The notes: generated by a model from the sequence alone, not told the origin. A DNA stretch of 64,000 nt from Geomonas agri (GCF_020179605.1 NZ_JAINZO010000001.1:1310396-1374395); one strand, 5' to 3'; counted from the first letter of the stretch, positions 1-10,523 are shown. Numbers and translations are program-made.

Positions 1-444
1 GCGCCTGAGCGCGGCAGGAAGCGCCTGCGCCAGTTCGTTGACCGAGAGGCCGCTGGTGTTGGTGGAGAGGATGGCGTCTTCACCGAGGTTGGGAACCACC
101 GTTTCCTGGAAGAGACGCTTCTTCACCTCGAGGTTTTCCAGCACCACCTCGATGACCCAGTCGCACTCCTTGAGGCGGTGACTGTCGTCGTCGAAGTTGC
201 CGGATTCGATCCACGCAGCGTACTCCGATGCATAGAACGCGGCGGGCTTACTCTTGGCCAGGGCTGCCAGCGCCCTATCAGCGATCTGGTTGCGCTGCGC
301 CTTGTCCTCTGCGGCCGCACCCTTGGCCGTTTCCGGCACCACGTCCAGCAGGAGGACTTCTATACCCGCGTTGGCTAGATGCGCCGCGATGGCCGCTCCC
401 ATGACGCCCGCACCCAGAACGCCAACCCTCTTTATCTGTTTCAT
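1..444 (-). CDS. 3-hydroxyacyl-CoA dehydrogenase, N-terminal part (runs off the window)
   Basis: The first 148 codons are visible, starting with ATG at 444 (MKQIKRVGVLGAG...). GAGGTTGTG lies just before the ATG as a ribosome binding site. A Rossmann NAD-binding motif (GAGVMG, residues about 11-16) and the HLANAG and LLLDVVP segments match the NAD-binding half of beta-oxidation 3-hydroxyacyl-CoA dehydrogenases. The closest remembered type is the long FadN/FadB-like form that also carries an enoyl-CoA hydratase part, but that part would lie outside the window. It oxidises 3-hydroxyacyl-CoA with NAD in the cytoplasm. The gene follows an acyl-CoA ligase on the same strand with a gap of about 26 nt, so the two probably form a fatty-acid degradation operon. 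Family call is firm; the exact subtype is inference. Confidence 0.85.
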   Translation of the reverse strand, partial: MKQIKRVGVLGAGVMGAAIAAHLANAGIEVLLLDVVPETAKGAAAEDKAQRNQIADRALAALAKSKPAAFYASEYAAWIESGNFDDDSHRLKECDWVIEVVLENLEVKKRLFQETVVPNLGEDAILSTNTSGLSVNELAQALPAALRR

Positions 445-470
445 CACAACCTCCGGCTCCGGACGCGGCC

Positions 471-2279
471 TCAGTTCTCCGCGACGGTATACATCCGCTC
501 TATCTTATCCTTATAACGTTCAGAAATCACCCGTCTTTTCACCTTCAAGGTCGGGGTGAGCTCCCCCGCCTCGATGGTGAAGTCGCGCGGCAGCAGCACG
601 AACTGCTTGATGGTCTCGTAGTGGGCCAGTTCGGCGTTGATTGCATCGACTCGCTGCCGGTACAACTCGAGGACAGGCTCGTGCACCACCAGTTCCTCGA
701 GGTCGTTGTACACGATCTTCTTCTCCTGGGTGAACTCCAGAAGTTTCTCAAGAGTCGGCACGAGCAGTGCAGTCAGGTAGGGGCGCTTGTCCCCGTAGAC
801 GTAGGCCTGGGAGATGTACTTGTCCCTTTTCAGCAGGTTCTCAATGGGCTGCGGCGCGATGTTCTTGCCGCCGGCGGTGACGATCAGGTCCTTCTTGCGG
901 TCCGTGATCACCACGAAGCCATCATCGAGGCGCCCGATGTCGCCGGTCTTGAGCCAGCCGTCGCTGAAAGCGTCACGGGTCGCGGTTTCGTCGTTGTAGT
1001 AGCCGAGCATAACCTGCGGCCCGCGCACCAGCAGTTCGCCGTCCTCGGCCACTCGAAACTCGGTTTCCTCGAGCGGCGTGCCCACGCTGCCGAAGCGCAA
1101 CTGCTCGAAGGTGTTGTTGCAAAGGACGGGGCTGGTTTCGGTGAGCCCGTATCCCTCTAGGATCGGAACCCCGATGCTCCAGAAGAACTCGTTGATCTCG
1201 CTATCGAGCGGAGCACCACCACTGGAGCAGAACTTGAGGTTGTTGCCGAAACGCTGGCGCAGCTTCCTGAACACCAACCGGTCCACGACTGCGTGCTGCA
1301 GCGCGAGCCACAGCGGTACCTTTTTCTCGATGTACCGAGCATGGACGTACCTGCGCCCGATGGCCAGCACCGTCCTGAACAGCTTCCTCTTGTACAGGGA
1401 CAGCTGGTGCACATGTTCGTAGATGCGCGAGTGGATCTTCTCGAACAGCCTGGGGACGCAGACCATGATGGTGGGCTGGATCTCCAGCATATTCTCTGCA
1501 ATCTTCTCGATGCTGTCGGCGTAGGCGATCATCCCCCCGGTGGCGATGGGGAGGTAGTAGCCGGTGCAGCGCTCCAGCACGTGGCTGAGCGGCAGAAAAC
1601 TCAGGAAGACTTCTCCCTCCTCGACTGACGCCTTGTCTATGGTGGCGAAGGCGTCAAAGAGAAGGTTGTAGTGCGAGAGCATCACCCCTTTGGGGATACC
1701 GGTGGTCCCCGAGGTGTAGATGATGGTCATCAGCGACTCCGGCTCGATGGAGTCGATGACCGCGAACAGCTCCTGACGCTCCTGGTCGGTAATCGGATCG
1801 TCGATCTCGGAGAGTTGGTAGAAAGTGGTGAGCGGCAGCGCGGGCTCCCCGAGAAAGCGCTCGAAGGAGACCACCAGCTGCACCATAGGGATGGCGTCCT
1901 TGATCTTTAAGAGTTTGCGGTACTGCCATTTGCCGGAGATGAAGACGATGCGGGCATCACTATGGTTCAGGGTGTATTCGACCTGCTCTGGCGAGTTGGT
2001 AGCGTACACCGGGACGGTAACCGCGCCGGCGCAGAGGATCCCCATGTCGGCAATGGCCCAGCCGACACGGTTCTCGGAGAGGATGGCCACCTTGTCACCC
2101 GGCTTGATGCCGAGCTTGCGCAGGCCGCGCGCCACCATGAGGGCGCGATTGAAGAACTGGGAGTAACTAAGAGTGACCCAGTTGCCCTGCTTTCTGTACT
2201 TCACCGCCGACTGCGTGTCCAGCCGGGTCGCTTGGTGCCGTAGCAGGTCTGGTATGGATCGAAATGGCACCTTTTCCAC
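471..2279 (-). CDS. Long-chain fatty acid--CoA ligase (AMP-forming)
   Basis: An ANL-superfamily enzyme of about 602 residues that activates fatty acids with ATP and CoA. The phosphate-binding motif YTSGTTGIPKG, the A5-type GYGLTETSP, TGDIG, and the C-terminal DRKKDLIVTAGGKN are all present and intact. The reading frame is open back to a TTG at 2291. The GTG at 2279 (MEKVPFRS...) is preferred because GGAG lies six bases upstream of it, while the TTG has no ribosome binding site. The gene heads a two-gene set with the downstream 3-hydroxyacyl-CoA dehydrogenase, which suggests beta-oxidation. Supplying acyl-CoA to the Pfa/Ole genes 20 kb away is possible but not shown by position. Confidence 0.9.
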   Translation of the reverse strand: MEKVPFRSIPDLLRHQATRLDTQSAVKYRKQGNWVTLSYSQFFNRALMVARGLRKLGIKPGDKVAILSENRVGWAIADMGILCAGAVTVPVYATNSPEQVEYTLNHSDARIVFISGKWQYRKLLKIKDAIPMVQLVVSFERFLGEPALPLTTFYQLSEIDDPITDQERQELFAVIDSIEPESLMTIIYTSGTTGIPKGVMLSHYNLLFDAFATIDKASVEEGEVFLSFLPLSHVLERCTGYYLPIATGGMIAYADSIEKIAENMLEIQPTIMVCVPRLFEKIHSRIYEHVHQLSLYKRKLFRTVLAIGRRYVHARYIEKKVPLWLALQHAVVDRLVFRKLRQRFGNNLKFCSSGGAPLDSEINEFFWSIGVPILEGYGLTETSPVLCNNTFEQLRFGSVGTPLEETEFRVAEDGELLVRGPQVMLGYYNDETATRDAFSDGWLKTGDIGRLDDGFVVITDRKKDLIVTAGGKNIAPQPIENLLKRDKYISQAYVYGDKRPYLTALLVPTLEKLLEFTQEKKIVYNDLEELVVHEPVLELYRQRVDAINAELAHYETIKQFVLLPRDFTIEAGELTPTLKVKRRVISERYKDKIERMYTVAEN

Positions 2280-2595
2280 GACAAGCTCCAATCAGGACAG
2301 AAGAAAATGTGTCTCTGTACTTAAAAGATAGTGCATGAGACAAATAATACAAGAGTGAGGCAGACTCATTGTCAAAATAGACTACCACTGAGGGAAACTT
2401 GGTAATTCAAAGACTGATGTAACCTGTTGCACAGGAATAGTTTGACACGCTACAAACCGATCAATATTATCGCGACGACTGAATAGCCAGGCCTGCTGGG
2501 AAAGAAATCGGGCTTTGAACCTGTGTCCTTAAACCTGATTCATCCTTCAGTAGGCGATAAACGGTAAAAATATACTGTCACGCAAGGAGTTAGCT
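2280..2595. other. Divergent intergenic region between acyl-CoA ligase and SCP2-like gene
   Basis: About 316 bp, AT-richer than its surroundings, with no credible gene. It must hold promoters for both divergent genes. TTGACA on the minus strand (2370-2375) and TATTAT (2344-2349) are 20 bp apart, too far for a standard sigma-70 promoter. On the plus strand TATACT near 2573 could be a -10 box, but no good -35 box accompanies it. The short inverted repeat TGAG-GCAGA-CTCA (about 2356-2368) might be an operator. None of these is strong. Confidence 0.3.
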
Positions 2596-2901
2596 GTGAT
2601 CGAATCGATGATGTCGGAAATGGAAGCTGCGTTCTGCAAAGGAGTCTTCGATAAGGAAACTGTCTTTCGGTTCTACCTGGAACAGGAAACCGTCACCATC
2701 GCGGTCGGTCCCGATGGGTATCGTGCGGTCAGGGGGGCGACGCCGGAGCCGGTCGACTGCGAGTGCAGCACCAGCGCCGAGATGTTCAGAAAGATCTGGT
2801 ACGACCGTTACCGCCCCGGGATCATGGATTTCCTGGGCGGCGCGATCCGGTGCGACAATCCCTTACTGCTGCCCGGCTTCCTGAAGGCCTTCGGCCGCTA
2901 G
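2596..2901 (+). CDS. SCP2 sterol-transfer-like lipid-binding protein
   Basis: A 101-residue protein that begins with GTG; AAGGAG lies seven bases upstream and fixes the start. The single-domain length, the pattern of alternating strands, and the C-terminal GGAIRCDNPLLLPGFLKAF segment fit the SCP2 fold, which binds acyl-CoA and other lipids. It has no signal peptide, so it should be cytoplasmic. It is divergent from the acyl-CoA ligase, which fits a lipid-handling role. It converges on the GGDEF/EAL gene with a 3-nt gap. The specific ligand cannot be read from the sequence. Confidence 0.65.
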   Translation: MIESMMSEMEAAFCKGVFDKETVFRFYLEQETVTIAVGPDGYRAVRGATPEPVDCECSTSAEMFRKIWYDRYRPGIMDFLGGAIRCDNPLLLPGFLKAFGR

Positions 2902-2904
2902 TTG

Positions 2905-5019
2905 TTACAGCAGCAATGCTCCCCCGGTCGCCGTCCGGGGCAGCATTCCCTCGAACTCCGCCGCAGGCACCGGCCGGCCGATCAGGTCCCCTTGCACCTC
3001 GTCGCAGCCGTAGTTCTGCATGAGCTCCAGTTGTTCCGGCCGTTCCACCCCTACCGCATTCACCCTGAGCTTAAGGCTGTGCGACATGCAGATCATTGCG
3101 GTCACCACGTCCAGGTTGTCCGGATTGTGGAGGTCCCTGATAAAACTGCGGTCGATCTTCAGCTTGGCGATGGGAAGCTGCCTGATCCGCTGCAGCGAGG
3201 ATGACCCGGCGCCGAAGTCGTCTACCGAGAAAGCCACTCCCGCCTCGGTGAGGCGCAGCATGTTCTGCCGCGAACCCCCCCCATTGTCCATGATGGCGCG
3301 CTCCGGGATGTCGATCTGCAAGGTACCCGCGCCAACGCCGGTGTCCGACAGGGCGGCGAGCGTCTGCTCGAGAAAATGGGGTTGGTGGAACTCGCGGGTG
3401 GAGAGGTTCACCGCCAGCGAGAGATCGTATCCCTTTTGTTGCCAGGTTTTCACCTGCGCCAGGGCCTGGTGGATGACCCACTCCCCGATGGGGACGATGA
3501 CGCCGCTTTCCTCGGCGACGGTGATGAACTGGTCCGGCAGCAGCAGCCCACGGTCGGGATGGTGCCAGCGCAAGAGCGCCTCCGCCGCGATGATGCGCCC
3601 GTTGCCCAGGTTCAAGAGCGGCTGGTAGAGCAGTTCCAGTTCGCCTCTGTCCACGGCCTGGCGCAGTTGCCGCTCCAGGTTCTGGCGGTTCACGGTGCGC
3701 GCGTTGATCTCGCTGTTGTAGAACAGGTAGCTGTTGCCCCGGTTCTGCTTCGCAGCGTACATGGCGCCGTCGGCCTTTTGCAGCAACTCCTCCGAACTGT
3801 CGCCGTCGGCGGGGAACATGCTGATGCCGACGCTGGTTCCCACCTTCACCTCGACCCCTTCCAGCCGAAACGGCGCCTGGAACACCCCCATGATCTTGGT
3901 CACCACGGTAGCGACGTCGTCGGCCTGCGCCAGGTCCGGCATGAGCACGTTGAACTCGTCGCCGCCGATGCGTGCCACGGTGTCCGACTCGCGCACGCAG
4001 GCTTTCAGCCTCTGCGCCACTGACTGCAGCAACAGGTCGCCTGCCGCGTGACCCAGCGTGTCGTTGATCTGCTTGAAATGGTCCAAGTCCATGAAGAGCA
4101 CTGCCAGGTGCTTGCGATTGCGCCGCGCCTGGGCGAGCTCCAGGGCGAGGAAGTCCATGAAGAGCTTGCGGTTAGGGAGGTCGGTCAGTGGGTCGTGCTG
4201 GGCCTGGTGCTTGATCACCTGTTCCAGCCGCTTGCGCTCGCTGATGTCCTTGAACAGGGTGAGCAGGAAGGGACTGCCGTCCATCTCGATGCTGTCGGCC
4301 GACACCAGCCCCTCCAGCTCCTGCCCCGACTTAGCCCTGATGCGCACCTCGAAATCGCGCACGGCCCCTTTCTGCGCTAACTCGACCAGCAGCGTCCCGG
4401 CCTGCGCCGGGTCGAGCCAGAGCCCGAGCTCGTCGCTGCTGCACCCGATCACCTCGTCCCTGTCGTAGCCCAGCACCTTGAGAAACGCCTCGTTCACTTC
4501 CACCAGCTTGCCGTTGGCAAGGTTCGCGATGCTCAACAGGTCAGGTGTGGCCTGGAAGATGGTGGAGAAACGCCGCTCCGACGCACGCAGCGCCGCAAGC
4601 TGCTGGGCCACCAGCCGCCGCAGCGTGATCTTTTCACCGACCCGGTCCAGTACCCGAAACAGTTCCGGGTAGTTGACCGGCTTCAGGATGTAGTGGTCCA
4701 TTCCGATTTCAATGGCGTTCATCAGGTAGGCGGTCTCGCTGTGGGCGGTGACTGCGACGATAGTGGCATCGGGGTTGAGCTGCTTGATCTCGCGGGCCAT
4801 GGCGATGCCGTTCATCTGGGGCATGTTGATGTCGGTCACCACTAGGTCCGGCTGGTACTGGCGGTACAGCTCCAGCCCCGCCCTGCCGTCGTCGGCCGAA
4901 TAGATCCTGATCCCGGGGTAATTGAGGGAAAGCATCCTGGCGAGCATCTCACGCGACTCGATCTCGTCCTCGACCAAAAGCAGGGAGACGTCGCTGAAAC
5001 GTAGTCGGGGTTGTTCCAT
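2905..5019 (-). CDS. Response regulator with REC, PAS, GGDEF and degenerate EAL domains
   Basis: A 704-residue cyclic-di-GMP signalling protein. Order: receiver (about 10-130, phospho-acceptor in VVTDINMP, conserved K in LKPVNY), PAS (about 145-270), GGDEF (about 280-440, intact RIGGDEF and DPLTDLPNR), EAL (about 450-690). The GGDEF motif predicts diguanylate cyclase activity controlled by phosphorylation. The EAL part keeps [21 protein letters not shown] and VQG. The usual AEGVE is AVGVE (Val656), and the usual E-x-T-E stretch reads DIPER. These changes hit residues known to be needed for phosphodiesterase activity, so this domain is probably a sensor or regulatory module. Three bases separate it from the upstream multi-PAS kinase, a likely partner. 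Confidence 0.92.
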   Translation of the reverse strand: MEQPRLRFSDVSLLLVEDEIESREMLARMLSLNYPGIRIYSADDGRAGLELYRQYQPDLVVTDINMPQMNGIAMAREIKQLNPDATIVAVTAHSETAYLMNAIEIGMDHYILKPVNYPELFRVLDRVGEKITLRRLVAQQLAALRASERRFSTIFQATPDLLSIANLANGKLVEVNEAFLKVLGYDRDEVIGCSSDELGLWLDPAQAGTLLVELAQKGAVRDFEVRIRAKSGQELEGLVSADSIEMDGSPFLLTLFKDISERKRLEQVIKHQAQHDPLTDLPNRKLFMDFLALELAQARRNRKHLAVLFMDLDHFKQINDTLGHAAGDLLLQSVAQRLKACVRESDTVARIGGDEFNVLMPDLAQADDVATVVTKIMGVFQAPFRLEGVEVKVGTSVGISMFPADGDSSEELLQKADGAMYAAKQNRGNSYLFYNSEINARTVNRQNLERQLRQAVDRGELELLYQPLLNLGNGRIIAAEALLRWHHPDRGLLLPDQFITVAEESGVIVPIGEWVIHQALAQVKTWQQKGYDLSLAVNLSTREFHQPHFLEQTLAALSDTGVGAGTLQIDIPERAIMDNGGGSRQNMLRLTEAGVAFSVDDFGAGSSSLQRIRQLPIAKLKIDRSFIRDLHNPDNLDVVTAMICMSHSLKLRVNAVGVERPEQLELMQNYGCDEVQGDLIGRPVPAAEFEGMLPRTATGGALLL

Positions 5020-5022
5020 CGG

Positions 5023-8000
5023 TCACACCTCAATGCAGAAGCGGGCACCCTGTTCCGTGTTGCTGACGGTAAGGGTCCCTTTCATGTTCTTTTCGACGAT
5101 GGTCTTGGACATGAACAGACCGATGCCGGTCCCCTTGTCGGGCCCCTTGGTGGTGAAATACGGATCGAAAACCTTCTCGATGATGTCGGCGGGTATGCCT
5201 CCAGCGTTATCCTCTACGCAGAGCACGGTCTTGCCGTGCTGCCGGCGCAGCCGCACCTCGATCTTCGGTTCTGCCACCTTGCGCTCCAGAAGCACGTCCT
5301 TGGCGTTCATCAAGATATTGACCAGCACCTGTGAGTATTCGTTGGGGGAGCCGAAAATCTCCGCCTCGGGGTCGGCTTCCACGTCGAAGGTGATCTTGGC
5401 GGCGGTGAAGGCTGCCTGTAGGATGGCGAGGGTCTGTTCCAGGATGGCTGCTGCCAGGAATCGCTGCTTTTCCTTCTCCGGTCCGAAGAAGTTGCGGAAA
5501 CCGTCAATGGTCTGCGACATGTAGTTGATGACCTGCATGGCACGGGAGACGCTGTTTTCCAGGTACTGCTTGGTTAACAGCCCTTGCTCGCAAAAGCTGG
5601 GCAGTTCCTGGACGATGAGCCCCAGGGTGTTCAGCGGCTGGCGCCACTGGTGGGCTATGTTGCCAATCATCTCACCCATGGCCGCCAGCCGCCCCTGGCG
5701 GATCAGCAACTGCTCCTGGCGTCGCAGCTCTTCCACGGCGCGTAACCGCTCGGTCATCTCCTCCCTGAGCGCCTCCTGGGCCAGCACGCTGTCGGTGATG
5801 TTAAGGCAGGCCCCCACCAGCCTGAGTGGCGTGCCGTGCTCGTCGTAGGAGACGCGGGCGCGCATGCTAAGCCAGTTGACCCTGCCGTCGGGCGGCGTGG
5901 TGCGGTACTCGGCGCTGTAGAGCCCGGTGCCGGTGGTGCTCCTGGCATCCTTCACAATCTGCTCCAGCCGTTCCCGGTCTTCGGGGTGCACCATCCGCAG
6001 CACGGTTTCGAGGTCTACATCGGTTTCTTGATTCAAGCCGTAGTGCTGTTTGGCTATGGGGGACCAGTCTCCCTTGCCGGTCTGCAGGCTGACATCGAAG
6101 ATGCCCAATCCGGTGGCCTCGACGGCGAGTTTCAACCTCGCTTCGCTCGCCTTGAGCGCCTGCTCGGCGCGTTTCAGGTCAGTCAGGTCCACCGCAAAAC
6201 CGATTCCCTCGGCGGTCGAGTCGGCCATCCTCGCCATGGCGGTGAGTGCTGCTACGGGTTCCTTGCTGTTGCGCCTGATGAACACCTTCTGGTAGGTCTT
6301 GCTGATGCCGCGGGTGATGGTTTCGTCCATGGCGGCCCGGTCTTTGGCGTGCTCCTCGGGAGGGGTGACGTCGGCCAAGCTCAAGGTCCCGCCTCGACAC
6401 TCCTGTCCGCTGTAACCGACCAACTCGCAGTAGGCGTCGTTGGCGTCGGTGATGAACCCGTCCCGGTTCCAGAAGAAGATGGCACTCAGGCTCGACTCGT
6501 AGAGCCAGCGGAACCTAGTCTCGCTGGCGCGCAGTTTTTCCTGGGTCTCGCGCAAGTCGTTGATGTCGGTCGCCGTGCCGTACCACTTGACCACCCTCCC
6601 CTCCTCGTCACGTTGGGGAACGGCGCGGGCCAGGTGCCAGCGGTAATCGTCACCGTGGTGCTTGATGCGCTGCTCTATCTGGTAGATCTCCCCGGTGGCC
6701 ACAGCATGGCTCCACGCCTGGGCGGTCCTCTCCCGGTCGCCGGGGTAGATGCAGTCGGTTATCAGGCTTGCAGGATTACCCTTGGTCTGCACCAGGATGC
6801 AGCGCTTGACGCCGGTGTAGTTCTCGAAGTGGGCATTGAGGTAGTCCAGGTTGCCGTCGGGGTTGGCGGTCCAGACGATCTGCGGCATGGAGTCGGCCAG
6901 GTTGCGGAAGCGCTGGGCGGAGCGGCGCAGCTCCTCCTCGTTGGACCTGCGCTTGGTGATGTCGAAGATGACGCCGATAAAGCGGCAGGACGTCTCCTCG
7001 CACCAGAACCGCCCCATCACACTCACCCATACCACTGCATGGTCGTCCGCCCTGAAGATGCGATGCTCCGAAGTGAACAGATCGTGCTCCGTGCAAGCGC
7101 GATCGAGCTCGGCCATGACCCGGTCCTTGTCCTCGGGATGGATCCGGCCCTGCCACATGGACAGTGTAGCCAGGGCACTTTGCCCTTCGGGTGCGGGGTA
7201 GCCGAGCACGACAAAGTGGTGCCTGGACCAGATGCCTTGCCCGCTGGCGGTGTCCATGTCGCAGGAACCCATTTGGGCCGCGTCCAGGGCCAGCTGGAGC
7301 CGCTCTTCGCTCTCCCGGAGGGCCTTGGCGGCGCTTCTGCTCTCAGTGATGTCGGTGAGGGCGGCCAGCCCCGAAATGATGTTGCCAGTGATGTCGCGCA
7401 GCGGCGTCGCGTTGACCTGCACGAAGCCGCGGGTGCCGTCGCCGCGCAGGATCTGGTATTCTTCGGCCAGAACGGTCTCGCCCTCCTTGATGGCCCGCAC
7501 CAGCGGGTACTTTTGCGCGGGAAGCGGTGCCCCGTCCGGCGTGTACATCCTCCAGCGGCAGTGATCCGCCGCGTTCTCCACCTCGTCCACGTCGTCGCGG
7601 AAGATCGCGCGGTTCAACTCGTTTTGGTACACCACCTTGCCGGACGGTGCCTCGGCGATGATGACCCCTACCGGAAGTTGTTCGACCACCGCCTCGAAGC
7701 GCGCCTGCTGAAAGGCAAGTTCCTTCATCATGACTTCACGCTCGGCGTCCGCCGCCTTGCGCTGGGAGACGTCGCGGGCGATGATCTGGACGGCGGGAAT
7801 GCCCTGGTACTCAATCCGGGTCGAGGAGCTTTCCATGAACAGCTCCTTGCCGTCCAGACGCAGCAACCTGAACTCCAGCGTCGAGGGGTCCTCACCCATC
7901 ATGACCGCGTCGATGCTCTGCTGCATCGCCTTGCGGTCTCCCGGGTAGATAAGTTCCAGCACGGTATGCTCCTGCAGTTGTGCGAGGTTCCACGCACCGT

Positions 8001-8538
8001 AGGTGCCAAGCGCCGCGCAGTTGGCGTAGAGGAAGGCGCCGTCGCGGTGCACCAGCACCGCGTCCGGGGCCATCTCGACCAAGGCGCGGTAGTAGCGCTC
8101 GCTCTCACGCAGCAGCCGTTCCTTCTGGACCCGTTCCGCGTTTTCGCGTGCGATGATGGATATGCCGGTGAGGATACCTGCGGCGTCGAAGATGGGGGAC
8201 AGGGTGAGGGAGACCTGGACTTCGCGTCCCCCCTTGGCGAGGCGCACCGTCTCCATGTTGCGGATTTGCCCCCCCGCCAGGACCTTGCGGGTGATCTGTT
8301 CCAGCTCATCGAGGCGGTCGGCGGGAACAAGTATGCGGATGTTTTCTCCGACGACCTCCTCAGCTTGGTAGCCGTAGAGATCTTGGGCGGCCTGGTTCCA
8401 ACTGGTGATGATGCCGTCGGGGGTTTTGCTGAGGATGGCGTCGTTGGAGGAATCAACGATGGCCGCCAGAAGCGCCATGGCGATTTCCTTGTCCTCAGCC
8501 TGAATTGCCCCGGGTCTTCCTGTCATGGCGCCTCGCAC
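5023..8538 (-). CDS. Hybrid-type sensor histidine kinase with about seven PAS domains
   Basis: An 1171-residue cytoplasmic histidine kinase with no membrane segment. About seven PAS/PAC units can be counted, starting near residues 18, 145, 278, 405, 535, 668 and 793. A HisKA domain follows, with phospho-acceptor in [11 protein letters not shown] near 955. The ATPase domain has N box [11 protein letters not shown]1 [16 protein letters not shown] and G2 GTGIGLFMS. Start choice is GTG at 8538 (GGAG nine bases upstream) or ATG at 8526. It starts 3 nt after the preceding kinase gene and ends 3 nt before the GGDEF/EAL regulator, so the three are almost certainly co-transcribed. The many PAS units suggest integration of several redox or ligand signals; none can be named from sequence. 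Confidence 0.93.
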   Translation of the reverse strand: MRGAMTGRPGAIQAEDKEIAMALLAAIVDSSNDAILSKTPDGIITSWNQAAQDLYGYQAEEVVGENIRILVPADRLDELEQITRKVLAGGQIRNMETVRLAKGGREVQVSLTLSPIFDAAGILTGISIIARENAERVQKERLLRESERYYRALVEMAPDAVLVHRDGAFLYANCAALGTYGAWNLAQLQEHTVLELIYPGDRKAMQQSIDAVMMGEDPSTLEFRLLRLDGKELFMESSSTRIEYQGIPAVQIIARDVSQRKAADAEREVMMKELAFQQARFEAVVEQLPVGVIIAEAPSGKVVYQNELNRAIFRDDVDEVENAADHCRWRMYTPDGAPLPAQKYPLVRAIKEGETVLAEEYQILRGDGTRGFVQVNATPLRDITGNIISGLAALTDITESRSAAKALRESEERLQLALDAAQMGSCDMDTASGQGIWSRHHFVVLGYPAPEGQSALATLSMWQGRIHPEDKDRVMAELDRACTEHDLFTSEHRIFRADDHAVVWVSVMGRFWCEETSCRFIGVIFDITKRRSNEEELRRSAQRFRNLADSMPQIVWTANPDGNLDYLNAHFENYTGVKRCILVQTKGNPASLITDCIYPGDRERTAQAWSHAVATGEIYQIEQRIKHHGDDYRWHLARAVPQRDEEGRVVKWYGTATDINDLRETQEKLRASETRFRWLYESSLSAIFFWNRDGFITDANDAYCELVGYSGQECRGGTLSLADVTPPEEHAKDRAAMDETITRGISKTYQKVFIRRNSKEPVAALTAMARMADSTAEGIGFAVDLTDLKRAEQALKASEARLKLAVEATGLGIFDVSLQTGKGDWSPIAKQHYGLNQETDVDLETVLRMVHPEDRERLEQIVKDARSTTGTGLYSAEYRTTPPDGRVNWLSMRARVSYDEHGTPLRLVGACLNITDSVLAQEALREEMTERLRAVEELRRQEQLLIRQGRLAAMGEMIGNIAHQWRQPLNTLGLIVQELPSFCEQGLLTKQYLENSVSRAMQVINYMSQTIDGFRNFFGPEKEKQRFLAAAILEQTLAILQAAFTAAKITFDVEADPEAEIFGSPNEYSQVLVNILMNAKDVLLERKVAEPKIEVRLRRQHGKTVLCVEDNAGGIPADIIEKVFDPYFTTKGPDKGTGIGLFMSKTIVEKNMKGTLTVSNTEQGARFCIEV

Positions 8539-8541
8539 GGG

Positions 8542-10128
8542 CTAGGTCTCCTTTAGGTAGCTGCCCGACTCCGGATTCGGCTCCAGGGTGAAGTAGAACG
8601 TGGCGCCCTGCCCCACCTCCCCTTCCGCCCACAGGCGTCCGCCGTGCCTGAGCACGATGCTATGGGCGGTGGCGAGCCCGATCCCGGTCCCGGCCCACCC
8701 GAATTCCTCGGGGGCGTGGATGGTCTGGAAGGGTTTAAAGAGCTTCTGGGCGTATTTCATGTTGAACCCTACCCCGTTGTCGCGCACGAAATAGGTACGC
8801 ACCCCCTCCCGGTCGGTCCAACCGAACTCGATGAGGCCTCGCTCGCTCTTCGAAGTGAATTTCCAGGCGTTGCCCAGCAGGTGTCCCAGTGCCTTTCCCA
8901 GCAGTTCCGGGTCGCCCTTGACCCGGGCTCCCTCGGCTATTACGAAGTCCACCTTGCGCTCCGGCGCGCTGGCGGCGAGGTCGCGGGCGATGTTGCGAGC
9001 CAAAAGGCTCAGGTCGGTGTCGCCTATGGTGAGGGCGCAGCGGGCCAGGTGGGTGAGGCTGTTGAAGGCATCCATGATCTGTTTGATCTGTTGCACCACG
9101 TTGGCGCTCCGCTCGGCGTACTGGCGGCAATTGGCGTGGCCGCAGGCGCCGCAGTCCTCCAAAAGCGCGGTGCAAAATCCTTCCATGCGCGCGACCGGCG
9201 CCCGGAGATCGTGTGAGACAAAGTAGCTGAAGTTCTCCAACTCGCTCACGGTGGCCTGCAGAAGTGACGTGCGCTGCAGCACGCGCCGCTCCAGTTCCTC
9301 GGTGAGAGAGCGGACCTGCTGTTCTGCCTCTTTCAACTCGGTCACGTCGTGGCAGGTGCCGATCACGCCGGCCGTGCTGCCGTTATTGCGCACCCCCTCC
9401 ACGTCGAGCCGCACCACCCGGTACGATCCGTCCGGCCGCACCACCCGGACGAACTTGTGTTCCGGCTGACGCTCCGGGTCCGCCGCCCCCTGCATCGAGG
9501 CGGCCACCTCCGCACGGTCGTCGGGGTGGAAGCGCTCCAAAAAGGAGTGACAGGTGGGCTGGATCCCACCTGGGGCCACCCCGCAGATGCGGTACATCTC
9601 GTCGGACCAGTCCATGCTCTCCGCGTCGGGCTCCCGCTGCCAGCTCCCCAGGTGGGCGATGCGCTGCGCCGCGGCGAGTTGACGCTGGCTTTGGGCAAGG
9701 CTGCGGTGCTGCGCAGCTACCAGTCGCTTCAGCTCGATCTGTTCCAGTACCTTGTCCAGCACGGTGAAGAGTTCCTGGTAGTTGAGAGGCTTGAGGACGT
9801 AGTGGTGCACGCCGATCTCTATGGCGCTCAAAAGGTAGGAGGTGTCGCTGTGGGCGGTGACCGCGATGATGCGGACTTCAGGGTTGAGCGCTTTTATCTC
9901 GCGGGACATCCGGATTCCGTCCATGACCGGCATGTTAATGTCGGTCATCACGATTTCCGGCATGCGCTGCCGGTACAACTCCAGGGCCTGCAAACCGTTG
10001 TCGGCAGCATAGACGGTGAGGTGCGGGTAGTTTATGGCCAGCATCCGGGTAACCATCTGGCGCGCGTCGGCCTCGTCCTCGACATAGAGCATGCTGACCC
10101 CTGCGCCCTCCCGAACCTCGTCTTTCAT
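8542..10128 (-). CDS. Receiver-PAS-histidine kinase with a cysteine cluster in the dimerisation helix
   Basis: About 528 residues from ATG 10128; this start overlaps the stop of the upstream response regulator (ATGA), and the open frame above it is only leader. Order: receiver (about 10-130; acceptor in VMTDINMP, K in LKPLNY), PAS/PAC (about 160-290), coiled coil, HisKA-type helix with VSHDLRAPV, and an ATPase domain with LGNAWKF, DNGVGFN and GTGIGLATA. The receiver is closely similar to that of the GGDEF/EAL regulator in the same operon. The second dimerisation helix contains DCGACGHANC, three cysteines and a histidine where related kinases are normally acidic or polar. This could be a metal or thiol redox site (inference). 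Confidence 0.9.
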   Translation of the reverse strand: MKDEVREGAGVSMLYVEDEADARQMVTRMLAINYPHLTVYAADNGLQALELYRQRMPEIVMTDINMPVMDGIRMSREIKALNPEVRIIAVTAHSDTSYLLSAIEIGVHHYVLKPLNYQELFTVLDKVLEQIELKRLVAAQHRSLAQSQRQLAAAQRIAHLGSWQREPDAESMDWSDEMYRICGVAPGGIQPTCHSFLERFHPDDRAEVAASMQGAADPERQPEHKFVRVVRPDGSYRVVRLDVEGVRNNGSTAGVIGTCHDVTELKEAEQQVRSLTEELERRVLQRTSLLQATVSELENFSYFVSHDLRAPVARMEGFCTALLEDCGACGHANCRQYAERSANVVQQIKQIMDAFNSLTHLARCALTIGDTDLSLLARNIARDLAASAPERKVDFVIAEGARVKGDPELLGKALGHLLGNAWKFTSKSERGLIEFGWTDREGVRTYFVRDNGVGFNMKYAQKLFKPFQTIHAPEEFGWAGTGIGLATAHSIVLRHGGRLWAEGEVGQGATFYFTLEPNPESGSYLKET

Positions 10129-10523
10129 TGGGCCCCCTGGTTGCGCGACAGGATCCCCTTGAGCCGGTCCACCGTCATAGGTTTGTACACGTAGTCGACC
10201 ACACCAAGCTCCCAGCACTGTTCCTGGTCCGTTTCGTTGTCTGACGAGGTGAGTATGGCCACCGTGAGCCCCTGCAGCTTGGCGCTGTCGCGGATGCCGC
10301 GCAGCAGGTCGAGCCCACTGATCTTGGGAAGTTTAAGGTCCAAAAGGACCAGCTTGATGTGGCGATAGCTATCATCCTGCTCCATGCGTTTGAGCAGGTC
10401 GTCCGCCTCTTCCCCGTCCCGGGCGGTAAGGATCTCGTGCTGGCAGGCCTTGCCAATGATGCGGCTGGCCAGGAACAGGTCGTCCGGGTTGTCTTCGACG
10501 AGCAGGATATATGATGGCGCCAT
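10125..10523 (-). CDS. Single-domain response regulator (Rcp1-like)
   Basis: A 132-residue stand-alone receiver protein. It has the acidic pair in LLVEDNPDD, the acceptor aspartate in VLLDLKLPKISG, the T/S switch in ILTSS and the lysine in VYKPM. There is no output domain, so it probably acts by protein contact or in a phosphorelay with the adjacent kinases. The NPDD sequence is typical of the Rcp1/CheY-like group that pairs with PAS or phytochrome-type kinases. It overlaps the next kinase gene by 4 nt. A promoter and a terminator-like hairpin lie in its leader. Confidence 0.92.
   Translation of the reverse strand: MAPSYILLVEDNPDDLFLASRIIGKACQHEILTARDGEEADDLLKRMEQDDSYRHIKLVLLDLKLPKISGLDLLRGIRDSAKLQGLTVAILTSSDNETDQEQCWELGVVDYVYKPMTVDRLKGILSRNQGAQ

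Noticed and set aside
2280-2595. A GEMM (c-di-GMP or cGAMP) riboswitch, common in Geobacter, in the larger gaps of the window
   Set aside because: I looked for the conserved GEMM core in this gap and in 18037-18289, 23296-23546, 47331-47533 and 48258-48384 and did not see it.
2913-2945. Strong imperfect hairpin (AATGCTCCCCCGG with CCGGGGCAGCATT) after the SCP2-like gene
   Set aside because: It lies in the coding end of the GGDEF/EAL gene and no T-tract follows on the plus strand, so it was not called a terminator.
5836-8556. A 906-codon plus-strand open frame opposite the seven-PAS kinase
   Set aside because: The minus strand encodes clear PAS, HisKA and ATPase motifs; the plus-strand product shows none.
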